From: Paracoccus cavernae
Lineage (GTDB): Bacteria; Pseudomonadota; Alphaproteobacteria; Rhodobacterales; Rhodobacteraceae
Reading direction: 5' to 3'
DNA: 64,000 nt
NCBI GenBank assembly: GCA_030410095.1
Contig: JAUFRC010000001.1
Location: 942,501-1,006,500, forward strand
Shown one piece after another: positions 23,682 to 33,811 of this stretch (the first letter of the stretch is position 1; each line of letters begins with the position of its first letter). The translations under genes and the position numbers were made by a program. The notes under the pieces were generated by a model. The model did not search any database, had not been told where the DNA came from, and saw nothing but the letters and a program-made list of their open reading frames with translations.

Positions 23682-24639
23682 TGTATGTCGTCGCCGAAAA
23701 GGAAATCGCGGGTCTGATGACCCCGGCGGCGGCGTTCGAGGCGATCGAGGCGATGTTCGCCTCGATGGCTTCGCGCAAGGCCTACAACTTCCCCGTGGTG
23801 CGCGAAGCGATCGGCTATGAAGATGCGCTTTACGGCTTCAAGGGCGGTTTCGACGGCGCGGGTCTGGTGCTCGGGCTGAAGGCGGGCGGTTACTGGCCGC
23901 ACAACCAAAAGCACAATCTGATCAACCACCAGTCGACGGTCTTCCTGTTCGATCCCGATACGGGTCGGGTGAAGGCCGCGATCGGGGGCAATCTGCTGAC
24001 GGCTTTGCGCACGGCGGCGGCTTCGGCGGTGTCGATCAAATATCTCGCCCCCAAAGGCGCGAAAGTGCTGGGCATGATCGGCGCGGGCCATCAATCGGCC
24101 TTCCAGATGCGCGCGGCGGCGGTCCACCAGTTCGAGAAAGTCGTCGGCTGGAACCCCCATCCCGAGATGCTCTCGCGTCTGGCCGATACCGCGGCCGAGC
24201 TGGGCCTGCCCTTCGAGGCGGTCGAGCTGGACCAGCTTGGTGCGGATGCCGACGTGATCGTCTCGATCACCTCGTCCTTCGCCCCGATGCTGATGGACGG
24301 CCATGTCAAAGGCGCGACCCATATCGCGGCGATGGGCACGGATACCAAGGGAAAACAAGAGCTTGATCCTGCTCTGGTCGCCCGCGCCCGTGTCTTCACC
24401 GACGAGGTCGCGCAATCGGTCTCGATCGGGGAAACCCAGCATGCGGTCGCATCCGGCCTGATCGCCGAAAGCGCGATCTCCGAGCTCGGCGCGGTCGTCG
24501 CCGGCCTCCACGAGGGCCGCGGCACTGCCGAGGTGACGCTGTTCGACGGCACCGGCGTCGGCCTGCAGGACCTCGCGGTCGCAAACAAGGTCCTCGAGAT
24601 CGCCATCGAAAAAGGCATTGCCCAAAGGTCGAAATCTGA
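23681..24639 (+). CDS. bhcD: iminosuccinate reductase
   Basis: NAD(P)H-dependent ornithine-cyclodeaminase/mu-crystallin family enzyme that regenerates L-aspartate from iminosuccinate, closing the cycle. Rossmann motif VLGMIGAGHQSAFQM; the family block YLAPKGAKV precedes it; KAGGYWPHNQ and IGGNLLTALRTAAAS lie near the active site. The apparent C-terminal extension of about 20 residues comes from one lost A in 24624-24626. Repair gives the end GIAQKVEI and a stop at 24637-24639, about 319 residues. Confidence 0.92.
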
Positions 24640-24646
24640 CCCGTCC

Positions 24647-24671
24647 GGCGCGCGGAACACCCCCGCGCGCC
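24647..24671 (+). terminator. GC-rich hairpin at the end of bhcABCD
   Basis: A 9-bp arm GGCGCGCGG (24647-24655) pairs with CCGCGCGCC (24663-24671), starting 8 bases after the repaired bhcD stop. No T tract follows, so it is either a weak terminator or a 3' stabilising hairpin. Confidence 0.5.
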
Positions 24672-24761
24672 GAAACCGTTCCGGGAGGGCGATCCGCTAA
24701 TCCGCCCGATCTGCGAGAAAACCGTAAAGCTCAACCATTTTAAGCAAATTCTAGGCACAGC

Positions 24762-24781
24762 ATTTTATATCTGTATAAAAT
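24762..24781. promoter_or_regulatory. palindromic AT-rich site upstream of the purine cluster
   Basis: Perfect inverted repeat ATTTTATA-TCTG-TATAAAAT in an otherwise GC-rich region, about 190 bases before the 8-oxoguanine deaminase gene. It may be a repressor operator or overlap the promoter (TATAAAAT resembles an extended -10). The binding protein is unknown. The rest of 24672-24968 holds no supported gene. Confidence 0.45.
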
Positions 24782-24968
24782 TGCCCTGCCGCGCGCGCTT
24801 GCAAAAATTCCGCTCAAAGGTACTAACGGGAACAGCGGCCGAATTGTCCGCCGCCTGTTTTCACAGGGATCCTTCTTACCGCGGTTCCCGGCCCTCAGGG
24901 CTGGTGCTTCAACGGAGCGTCCCAGCATCAAGGACTGCTGCCCCCAGCGGGCCCAAGGAGGAATTTTC

Positions 24969-26315
24969 ATGAAACGCGTGCTTATCCGCAATGCAGAATG
25001 CGTCGTCACCATGGACGGCACCCGCCGCGAGATCGCGGGCGGCGACGTCCTGATCGAGGGCAGGGTGATTTCCGCCGTTGGTGCGGGGCTGGTTGCCGAA
25101 GGGGCGGAGATCGTCGATGCGCGCGGCTGTGTCGTGACCCCCGGCCTGATCAACACCCATCACCACCTTTACCAGACGCTGACCCGCGCGGTTCCCGCCG
25201 CGCAAGATGCCGCGCTGTTCGGCTGGCTGCGCACGCTTTATCCGATCTGGGCGCGGATGACGCCCGACGATATCCGCGTCTCGACCAAGCTCGGCCTGTC
25301 CGAGTTGGCGCTTTCGGGCTGCACCTGTTCTTCGGACCACCTCTACCTCTTCCCGAACGGCTCGCGTCTCGACGACAGCATCGAGGCCGCGACCGAAGTC
25401 GGCATCCGCTTTCACGCGACGCGCGGCTCGATGTCGATCGGCGAAAGCAAGGGCGGTTTGCCGCCGGATTCCGTCGTCGAGGATGAAGCCTCGATCCTGC
25501 GCGACAGTGAACGTCTGGTCGATGCTTTCCATGATCCGAACGCGGGGGCTATGGTTCAGGTGGCGCTGGCGCCCTGCTCGCCCTTCTCGGTCAGCCGCGA
25601 GCTGATGCGCGATTCCGCGATTTTGGCGCGGGAAAAAGGCGTGCGCCTGCATACCCACCTGGCCGAAAACGATGAAGATATCGCCTATTCGCTGCAGAAT
25701 TTCGGCATGCTTCCGGGCGATTACGCCGAAAGCCTCGGCTGGACCGGCGATGATGTCTGGCATGCCCATTGCGTCAAGCTTTCGCCGGGCGAGATCGACC
25801 TTTTTGCGCGCACCGGCACTGGTGTCGCCCATTGCCCCTGTTCGAATGCGAGGCTTGCGTCCGGCATCGCCCCCGTGCGTGCCATGCGCGATGCGGGCGT
25901 GCCGGTGGGCTTGGGTGTCGACGGCTCTGCCTCGAACGACAGCAGTCATCTCGGCCTCGAGGCGCGTCAGGCCATGCTGGTCGCGCGCCTGAAGGACGGC
26001 CCCTCGGCCATGACCGCGCGCGAGGCGCTGGAAATCGCGACGCTTGGCGGCGCGCGCGTTCTGGGGCGCAGCGCCGATCTCGGCTCTCTCGAGGCCGGAA
26101 AACGCGCGGATCTCGTGCTGTGGGACGTCTCCGAGATCGCGGGTGCGGGCAGCTGGGATCCCGTCGCCACCTTGATTTTCTGCGCGCCGATCCGTCCGCG
26201 CGCCGTCTATGTCGAGGGGCGCGCGGTTGTCGACGACTTCCGCATCCAGACCATCGACCCCGTTTCGTTGAACGAACAGGCCCGCGCCGCCGTCACCAGA
26301 CTGGCCGCCGGCTGA
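24969..26315 (+). CDS. 8-oxoguanine deaminase (amidohydrolase superfamily)
   Basis: 448 residues and intact. Metal-dependent amidohydrolase with PGLINTHHHLYQTL (HxH), HTHLAEN, WHAHCVKLS and GLGVDGSASNDSS (metal Asp). This TrzN/AtzB-like branch includes 8-oxoguanine deaminases (to urate) and hydroxyatrazine ethylaminohydrolases. The xanthine dehydrogenase, guanine deaminase and hydroxyisourate hydrolase nearby favour the purine role. The ribosome site AAGGAGGAA precedes the ATG at 24969. It would feed oxidised guanine into the urate branch. Confidence 0.82.
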   Translation: MKRVLIRNAECVVTMDGTRREIAGGDVLIEGRVISAVGAGLVAEGAEIVDARGCVVTPGLINTHHHLYQTLTRAVPAAQDAALFGWLRTLYPIWARMTPDDIRVSTKLGLSELALSGCTCSSDHLYLFPNGSRLDDSIEAATEVGIRFHATRGSMSIGESKGGLPPDSVVEDEASILRDSERLVDAFHDPNAGAMVQVALAPCSPFSVSRELMRDSAILAREKGVRLHTHLAENDEDIAYSLQNFGMLPGDYAESLGWTGDDVWHAHCVKLSPGEIDLFARTGTGVAHCPCSNARLASGIAPVRAMRDAGVPVGLGVDGSASNDSSHLGLEARQAMLVARLKDGPSAMTAREALEIATLGGARVLGRSADLGSLEAGKRADLVLWDVSEIAGAGSWDPVATLIFCAPIRPRAVYVEGRAVVDDFRIQTIDPVSLNEQARAAVTRLAAG

Positions 26316-26341
26316 CCCATTTGCACTGAAAGGAAGACCAA

Positions 26342-26695
26342 ATGTCGGGATATCTGACCACCCATGTTCTTGATACCGCCAGCGGCCAGCCCGCCCAAGG
26401 CATGCGCATCGAGCTTTACCGTCTGAACGGCGACAGCCGCGCGCTGATCGCCGAGACCGTCACCAATTCGGACGGCCGCACCGACAGCCACATCCTGCCC
26501 AAGGAAAGCTTCCAGACGGGCGAATACGAATTGGTTTTCCACGTCGGCGATTACCTCGACGCGCAGGGCAACAAGGGCGAAAGCCCGCGCTTTCTCAACG
26601 TCGTTCCCCTGCGTTTCGGCATGGCGGCAGAAGATCACTACCACGTTCCGCTGCTGGTCTCGCCCTATAGCTACTCGACCTATCGCGGCAGCTGA
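26342..26695 (+). CDS. uraH: 5-hydroxyisourate hydrolase
   Basis: 117-residue transthyretin-like enzyme hydrolysing 5-hydroxyisourate after urate oxidation. N-terminal LTTHVLDTASGQPA, central RTDSHILP and the diagnostic C-terminal YSTYRGS are all present. A spacing of 26 bases and a GAAAGGAAG ribosome site tie it to the deaminase upstream. A strong terminator follows. No uricase or OHCU decarboxylase gene is in the window. Confidence 0.95.
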   Translation: MSGYLTTHVLDTASGQPAQGMRIELYRLNGDSRALIAETVTNSDGRTDSHILPKESFQTGEYELVFHVGDYLDAQGNKGESPRFLNVVPLRFGMAAEDHYHVPLLVSPYSYSTYRGS

Positions 26696-26721
26696 TCGCC
26701 GTTATCGCGTCCGACAACCAG

Positions 26722-26759
26722 CAAGGCCCGCAGAGTTTCTGCGGGCCTTGTGCATTTTT
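26722..26759 (+). terminator. rho-independent terminator after uraH
   Basis: A 12-bp perfect stem CAAGGCCCGCAG/CTGCGGGCCTTG with loop AGTTT, then TGCATTTTT. The clearest terminator in the window. Confidence 0.85.
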
Positions 26760-26894
26760 GTCCGTGACGTGAAATATGGGATATTTGCGTCAATACCCTG
26801 ATTTGATGCTGAAAAATCATCACCGAGGGTGTCCCATCCGCTTGGCGCGACGGCCCTTGGGTCGCGCGGCCGGTTTTGGCGGCCGCGCCCGGGA

Positions 26895-27790
26895 TCAGTC
26901 CTGGAAGTAGCTGCGGGTCTCGCGCGCGGCGAAATCGGCAAAGAGGCGCAGCTTGGGATCCTGCAGGCGGCGATGCGGGGTCAGCATGCCGAATTGCGCC
27001 GGAACCGGCGTGTTTTGCGGCAAGAGCTCGACCAGACGGCCCGCAGCGATATGCTCGTTGACCTCGTAGCGCGGACGGTTGGCGATGCCTTCGCCTGCCA
27101 GCGCCCAATCGGTCAGGACATCGCCGTCATCGGCGTCGAAGCGGCCGTTCACCATCATCTTGACCGGGCCATCCTTGGCCTGAAGCAGCCAGAAATACTC
27201 CGGACTGCGCGGATAGCGCAGAAGCAGACAGTTGTGATTGGCGAGATCGGCCGGCGTCTCGGGCAGGCCATGTGCCGCGATATACTCGGGCGAGGCCACG
27301 AGCGCACGTTTGCAATCCGCGATCCGGCGCCATTTCAGCGCGGATCCTTGGGCTCGCCCAGAAGAAGGCGAGATCGATTCCGTCGGCGACAATATCGACG
27401 TTGCGGTCCGAAAGCCGCAGACGAACCTCGACACCGGGATAATCGGCGCAAAAGCGTGGAACCAGCGGCGCGATCATCCGCCGCCCCAGACCCAAAGGCG
27501 CGGTGATGCGGATCGTGCCGTGCGGCGTGCCGGAAAAGCCCGAGACCACCGCCTCGGCCTCGTCCAGAGATCTGATCACCCTTTGGGCGGAATCGTAAAA
27601 GGCCCGTCCGATCTCCGTCGGAACGAGCTTGCGTGTGGTGCGGTTGAGAAGCCGCACGCCGAAGCGTGTCTCGAGATCCTTGATGCGGTTCGAGGCCACA
27701 GCCGGAGACATGCGCAGATCGCGCCCCCGCCGTGATCGATCCGAGTTCGACCACGCGAACGAAGACTCTGAGACTTTCAAGATAGGGCAT
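26895..27790 (-). CDS. LysR-family regulator, probably of xdhABC-guaD
   Basis: About 300 residues after repair. Winged HTH at the N-terminus (MPYLESLRVFVRVVELGSIT, then SPAVASNRIKDLETRFGVRLLNRTTR) and a LysR substrate domain (GTIRITAPLGLGRRMIAPL, ending ETRSYFQD). Breaks near 27720-27724 (one GC unit), about 27355 (one C) and 27343-27346 (GAATC read as GATC) are rebuilt to continuous LysR sequence. It is divergent from xdhA across 114 bases, so purine-responsive control of that operon is likely but inferred. Confidence 0.85.
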
Positions 27791-27904
27791 CTTTTACCCC
27801 TGCCGTTTTCAACATTTCATGGAAAGTCTTACGCTCATTCTATGATTTCGTAAACGCAATTTCGGAGTAATCTTGAAGGACCCAGCGAATAAGGCGAGGA
27901 CGGA

Positions 27905-29349
27905 ATGGGAAGCGAAATCAGATTTCTTCTGAACGGATCGGAAACGCGGCTGAGCGAGGTCGGCGGTTCGGATACGCTTCTTGACTTCCTGCGTCTGGAT
28001 CGCCGGATGCACGGCACGAAAGAAGGTTGCGCCGAAGGTGACTGCGGCGCCTGTACGGTTCTGGTCGGGCGTCTCCACGAAGGAGCCCTGCGCTACGAGC
28101 CGGTCAATGCCTGCATCCGCTTTCTTGCCTCGTGCCACGGCTGCCATATCGTGACGATCGAACATCTGCGCGGCAAGGACGGCGGACTCCATCCCGTCCA
28201 GCAGGCCATGGTCGAGCAGCACGGCAGCCAATGCGGCTTTTGCACGCCCGGCTTCGTGATGGCGCTTTACGGGCTCTGGATGCAGAACCCCGATCCGAGC
28301 GTGGTCGAAATCGAGACCGCGCTTCAGGGCAACCTCTGCCGCTGCACCGGCTACGAGCCGATCGTGAAAGCGGCTCGGGCGGCGGCGCAAGCGGGCGGTC
28401 AGGCGATGGACGCGCTGTCGCTGGAACGCGATGCGGTCTCGGCCTGGCTCAAGGCGGTGGCACCCGCGCGGATCGAGGTTGCACGCGGCGACGACCGCGC
28501 CATCCTGCCGCGCGATGCGGCCGATCTCGCGCTCGTTTTGGCAGAGATCCCAAAGCGACGATCGTCGCCGGTGCGACCGATGTCGGTCTTTGGGTTACGA
28601 AGATGCTCAAGCGCATCTCTCCTGCGGTGTTCATCGGCCACCTTCCTGACCTGAAGGGTATTTCGGTGACGGAGAACGAGGTGACGCTGGGAGCAGGCGT
28701 GACCTATTCCGAATTCGAGCCGGTGATCGAGGAGCATTTCCCGCAGGCTCTGGATTACTGGCGCCGGATCGCCGGTTGGCAGGTCCGCAATGCGGGCACG
28801 ATCGGCGGCAATATCGCCAACGGCTCGCCCATCGGCGAGACCCCGCCCCTGCTGATCGCGCTCGGGGCCGAGGTGGTTTTGCAAAATACCGCTGGCATGC
28901 GTACCGTCGCGCTCGAGGATTTCTTTATCGAATACGGCAAGCAGGACCGCCAGCCCGGCGAATTCGTCGCGGCGATCCGCATTCCGCGCACCGGTGCCGA
29001 CCGGATTGCGGCCTACAAGGTCTCGAAACGCCAGCATTCCGACATTACCGCCACGGCCGCCGCCTTCCGCGTCGTGACCGACGGACAGGTGATCTCGGAT
29101 GCGCGCATTGCCTTTGGCGGCATGGCCGGCACTCCCAAACGAGCCGAGCGGGCCGAGGCCGCGCTGCGTGGCAAACCCTTCAGCCGCGAAAGTTTCGAGG
29201 CTGCGGCCGAGGCCGTGGGCGAGGATTTCCAGCCCCTCTCCGACTGGCGCGCCACCGCCGATTACCGCCGGCTTGTCGCCGCAAACCTGATCCGCCGCTT
29301 CTGGCTGGAGCAAACCGGCGAGGCGCATCGCCTCAGCCGCGCGCAATAA
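27905..29349 (+). CDS. xdhA: xanthine dehydrogenase, small (FeS/FAD) subunit
   Basis: N-terminal 2Fe-2S ferredoxin domain (GCAEGDCGACTV), second 2Fe-2S domain (QCGFCTPGFVMA and GNLCRCTGY), then the FAD domain (VAGATDVGLW, NAGTIGGNIANGSPIGE). About 482 residues once the C run 28549-28551 is corrected. It carries electrons from the molybdenum site in XdhB to NAD+. First gene of xdhABC-guaD; every junction downstream is short or overlapping. Confidence 0.94.
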
Positions 29350-29356
29350 GAGGTCC

Positions 29357-31659
29357 ATGATGAAACAAGACGTTCATATCAACGGCGCCGCGCATAGCTC
29401 CATCAAGCATGATTCCGCGGAGAAACACGTCACCGGTCGCGCGGAATATACCGACGACATCAACGAACCGACCGGCACCTTGCACGCGGCACTCGGCCTG
29501 TCGCAGATTGCCCACGGCAAGATCGCGTCGATGGATCTGTCGGCGGTGCGCGCAGCCCGGCGTGGTTGCGGTTCTGACGCCCGAGGATATTCCGGGCGAG
29601 AACGACGTGAGCCCGAACGGGCTTCACGATGATCCGATTTTCGCGCCCGGTCTGGTGCAGTTCTGGGGCCAGCCGGTTTTCGCGGTCGTGGCCGAGACCC
29701 GTACGCAGGCGCGCCATGCAGCCGCTTTGGCCAAGATCGAATACGAGGCCCTGCCCCATGCGCTTGACCCGATTGCGGCGCGCGATGCCGGCATGGGCTA
29801 TGTCACGAAACCCTGACCCTGCGCCGTGGCGAGGCGAAAGCCGCGCTGGCGAAAGCGCCGCGCAGGATCGCGGGACGGTTCGAGGTCGGCGGTCAGGACC
29901 ATTTCTACCTCGAAGGCCAGATCGCGATGGCGATCCCCGGCGAGGATGACGAAGTGTCGATCCATGTCTCGACCCAGCACCCGTCCGAGGTCCAGCATAT
30001 GGTCGCCCATGTGCTCAACGTGCCCTCGAATGCGGTCGTCGTGAACGTGCGCCGGATGGGTGGCGGCTTCGGCGGCAAAGAAACCCAGATGAACCTGTTT
30101 GCCTGCGTGGCTGCGATTGCCGCGAAAAAGCTGGGCCGCGCCGTCAAGATCCGCCCCGATCGCGACGACGACATGGAAGCGACCGGCAAGCGCCACGACT
30201 TCGTGATCGATTACGAGGTGGGCTTTGACGACACCGGCAAGATCCTTGCCGTCGAGGGCGATTTCTACGCGCGCTGCGGCTTCTCGGCGGATCTTTCGGG
30301 TCCGGTCACGGATCGCGCGCTGTTTCACGCCGACAACGCCTATTACTATCCCGATGTCGAGCTGCGCTCGCATCCGATGAAGACCAATACCGTCTCGAAT
30401 ACCGCGTTCCGCGGCTTCGGCGGCCCGCAGGGCGTGATCGCGGCCGAACGCATCGTCGAGGAAATCGCCTATGCATTGGGCAAGGACCCTCTCGAGATCC
30501 GCAAGGCCAACCTTTACGAGAACGGCCAGCTCACCCCCTATCATCAGGAGGTCGAGGACCAGATCCTGCCGCGCATCTTCGAGGAGCTCGAGGCCAGCGC
30601 CGATTATCAGGCGCGTCGTCAGGCGGTTCTGGACTGGAACGCCAAGGGCGGCGTGATCCGCAAGGGATTGCGCTGACGCCGGTCAAATTCGGCATCAGCT
30701 TCACCGCGACCTGGTTCAACCAGGCGGGTGCCCTGATCCATATCTACAACGACGGCTCGCTGCATCTCAACCATGGCGGCACCGAAATGGGTCAAGGTCT
30801 CAACACCAAGATCGCGCAGGTCGTGGCCGAGGCGATGGGCGTCCATATCGAGCGCATCCGCATCACCAAGACCACGACCGAAAAGGTCCCGAACACCTCG
30901 GCTACCGCGGCATCTTCGGGAACCGACCTGAACGGCATGGCGGCGCTTGACGCCTGCAACCAGATCAAGGAACGCCTGATCCGCTTTGCCGCCGAGAAAT
31001 ACTCGGTCCACGAGGACGAGATCAGCATCGGCGAAACCGTGGTGATCGGGGACCAGACCCTGCCCTTCGCGAGCTTCATCCGCGAGGCCTATATGGCGCG
31101 GATCCAGCTGTCGGCAGCGGGGTTCTACAAGACGCCCAAGATCCACTGGAACCGTGACACCGGTCAGGGCCGCCCCTTCTTCTACTATGCCTATGGCGCT
31201 TCGGTGTCCGAGGTCTCCATCGATACGCTGACCGGCGAATATGTCATCGAGCGCGCCGATGTGATCCATGATGTCGGCCGCAGCCTCAATCCGATCCTAG
31301 ACAAGGGTCAGGTGGAGGGCGCCTATATCCAGGGCGTGGGCTGGCTGACCTCCGAGGAGTTGTGGTGGGATGCCAAGGGCCGGCTGCGCACCCATGCGCC
31401 CTCGACCTACAAGATCCCGCTGGCCTCCGACCGCCCCAAGGTCTTCAACGTCGCGCTCGCCGATTGGTCGGTCAACCGCGAGAATACGATCAAACGCTCG
31501 AAAGCCGTCGGCGAGCCGCCTTTCATGCTGGGGATCTCGGTGCTCGAAGCGATCGGCATGGCGGTGGCCTCGGTCAATGATTACCGCGAATGCCCGCGCC
31601 TCGATGCCCCGGCCACGCCCGAGCGCGTGCTGATGGCGGTGGAGCGCCTGCGCAAATGA
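29357..31659 (+). CDS. xdhB: xanthine dehydrogenase, large (molybdopterin) subunit
   Basis: Molybdenum hydroxylase subunit oxidising hypoxanthine and xanthine to urate. HVTGRAEYTDDI at the N-terminus, GQDHFYLEGQIA, RRMGGGFGGKE, FRGFGGPQG and the catalytic-Glu block KAVGEPPFMLG near the C-terminus. Three breaks are corrected: one CG unit near 29555, CCC at 29811-29813 and GGG at 30664-30666. Product about 768 residues. The stop overlaps xdhC (ATGA). Confidence 0.94.
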
Positions 31660-32393
31660 TCCGCGTCACCATCAGCTCGGCGAAAGGCTCGACCCCGCGC
31701 GAGACAGGGGCCGAGATGATCGTGAAAACCCGTGGCACCACCGGCTCGATCGGTGGTGGCCAGCTCGAATATATGGCGATCGACAGGGCGCGGCAGATGC
31801 TCGCCCGCAACGAGATGCGGGCCGAGATGGACATCCCCCTCGGGCCCGAGATAGGCCAATGCTGCGGCGGACGCGTGATGCTTTCGCTCGAATGGATCGA
31901 GGCTATGCCGCCCGAGCCCGGCAAGCCCTTGGTCATGATCTTCGGCGCGGGCCATGTCGGGCGGGCCTTGGCGCGCGCGCTCAAGCTCATGCCGCTCGAG
32001 GTCTTGCTGCTCGACCAGCGCGTCGAAGAGCTGGCCCTCGCCCGCGATCTTCCGACCCGCCTCACCGCCCTGCCCGAGGCCGATCTGCGTCACGCCCCGC
32101 AAGGCACCTCCTACATCATTCTGACCCATGACCACGCGCTCGACTTCCTCCTCGCCGCCGAGGCGCTGCGCCGCAAGGACGCCCCCTATATCGGGCTGAT
32201 CGGCAGCGCCACGAAACGCGCGCAATTCAACCGCTTCGCCCGCGATCAAGGCGTGGATCCCGCACCACTCGTCTGCCCGATCGGTGCCGGAACCTGCCAC
32301 GACAAGCGCCCCGAAGTCATTGCCGCCCTGACCGCGGCCGAACTGATCACCCGCCTGACGGCTCCTGTTTCTCTGTCACAGAAATACCCATGA
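31656..32393 (+). CDS. xdhC: XdhC-type molybdenum cofactor insertion protein
   Basis: Binds and protects sulfurated molybdenum cofactor and delivers it to XdhB. 245 residues: MIRVTISSAKGSTPRE, IGGGQLEYMAI, IGQCCGGRV (Moco-binding Cys region), then a Rossmann domain (VMIFGAGHVGRALARAL) and YIGLIGSATKRAQF. Homologues I know begin about 20-25 residues earlier with a helix, so this N-terminus looks short. An ATGA overlap with xdhB fixes the start. It also overlaps guaD by ATGA. Confidence 0.9.
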   Translation: MIRVTISSAKGSTPRETGAEMIVKTRGTTGSIGGGQLEYMAIDRARQMLARNEMRAEMDIPLGPEIGQCCGGRVMLSLEWIEAMPPEPGKPLVMIFGAGHVGRALARALKLMPLEVLLLDQRVEELALARDLPTRLTALPEADLRHAPQGTSYIILTHDHALDFLLAAEALRRKDAPYIGLIGSATKRAQFNRFARDQGVDPAPLVCPIGAGTCHDKRPEVIAALTAAELITRLTAPVSLSQKYP

Positions 32394-33676
32394 AACATCT
32401 CATCCGAGGCCGCACGCTCAGTTTTCACGCCGATCCGGTGACGACCGAACAGGCCTATACCTATCTCGAAGACGGCGCGATCATCACGGAAAACGGCAAG
32501 ATCGCCGCCATCGGCACCTACGCGGATCTCGCCTCGCCCGAGATCCCCGAGACGGACCACCGTCCGCATCTGATCATCCCGGGCTTCATCGACCCCCATC
32601 TGCATTTCCCGCAGGTTCAGGTGATTGCGAGCTGGGGCGCGCAGCTGCTCGACTGGCTCAACACCTATACTTTCCCCGAAGAGGCGCGTTTCGCCGATCC
32701 CGACCATGCAAGTGCGATGGCGGGCCGCTTCCTCGATCTGCTTCTGGCGCATGGCACGACCTCGGCCGTGGCCTTCTGCTCCAGCCATGCCACCAGCGCG
32801 GATGCGCTTTTCACCGCATCCAGCGCACGCAATATGGCGATGATTGCGGGCAAGGTGATGATGGACCGCAACGCTTTGCCTGCGGTTCTCGACACGGCGC
32901 AATCGAGCTATGACGACAGCCGCCGCCTGATCGGTGACTGGCACGGCAAGGGCCGCCAGCTTTACGCGATCACGCCGCGTTTCGCGATCACTTCGACGCC
33001 CGCCCAGCTCGAGGCCGCCGGCGCTCTGGCCCGCGAACATCCCGATTGCCACATCCAGACCCATCTGTCGGAAAACCACGCAGAGATCGCCTTTACCCGC
33101 GAACTCTATCCGCAGGCACGCGATTATCTCGACATCTACGAGACATACGGGCTGCTCGGGCCGAAACTGCTGCTCGGCCATGCGATCCACCTCGAGGAGC
33201 GCGAGATCGCGCGCATGGCCGAGACCGGCAGCCGCGCGGTCTTCTGCCCGACCTCGAACCTCTTCCTCGGCTCGGGACTTTTCGATGCGGACGGACTGCG
33301 GGCTTCGGGCGTGGTCAGCGGCATCGCGACCGACATCGGCGGCGGCACCAGCTATTCGATGCTGCAGACGCTGAACGAGGGCTACAAGATCCTCCAACTG
33401 CGCAACCAGAAGCTCCACCCTTTCGCGGCCTTCCATTGGGCGACCCGCGGCAATGCCTTGGCGCTCGGCATGGCCGACCGGATCGGCACTCTGGACGCAG
33501 GCACCGACGCCGATTTCATCGTGCTGGACGCCCGTGCAACCCCGGCGATGTCCTTGCGGATGGAACGCGCCGAGACCCTCGCCGAAGAGCTCTTCATCCT
33601 CCAGATCCTCGGCGACGACCGCGCTGTCGCGCAGACCTATGTCGCGGGTCAGGCGATGCTGGGAAGGGATGGCTGA
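32390..33676 (+). CDS. guaD: guanine deaminase
   Basis: 428 residues and intact. Amidohydrolase with LIIPGFIDPHLHFPQ (HxH plus Gln typical of GuaD), QTHLSENHAEIAF, GHAIHLEEREI and GIATDIGGGTSYSML (metal Asp). It converts guanine to xanthine, the substrate of the XdhAB made by the same operon. An ATGA overlap with xdhC gives the start. Last gene of the purine operon. Confidence 0.93.
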   Translation: MKHLIRGRTLSFHADPVTTEQAYTYLEDGAIITENGKIAAIGTYADLASPEIPETDHRPHLIIPGFIDPHLHFPQVQVIASWGAQLLDWLNTYTFPEEARFADPDHASAMAGRFLDLLLAHGTTSAVAFCSSHATSADALFTASSARNMAMIAGKVMMDRNALPAVLDTAQSSYDDSRRLIGDWHGKGRQLYAITPRFAITSTPAQLEAAGALAREHPDCHIQTHLSENHAEIAFTRELYPQARDYLDIYETYGLLGPKLLLGHAIHLEEREIARMAETGSRAVFCPTSNLFLGSGLFDADGLRASGVVSGIATDIGGGTSYSMLQTLNEGYKILQLRNQKLHPFAAFHWATRGNALALGMADRIGTLDAGTDADFIVLDARATPAMSLRMERAETLAEELFILQILGDDRAVAQTYVAGQAMLGRDG

Positions 33677-33699
33677 TAGCTGACAAAGAAAGGATAACC

Positions 33700-33727
33700 T
33701 TGCGCAAAAACGCAATTGCTTGCGCAA
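33700..33727. repeat. two copies of palindrome TTGCGCAA, 20 bp apart
   Basis: TTGCGCAA at 33700-33707 and again at 33720-33727, two helical turns apart, 24 bases after guaD. The spacing suits cooperative protein binding, but the next gene is on the opposite strand and ends here, so the role is unclear. The rest of 33677-33811 holds nothing else. Confidence 0.4.
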
Positions 33728-33811
33728 GGCAGTCAATACCATTCTGCGCTGGAGCGGATAAAATATGGTTAGTTATTGAAACTAATAAATTTTCAGTGCC
33801 GGCGCGAATGT

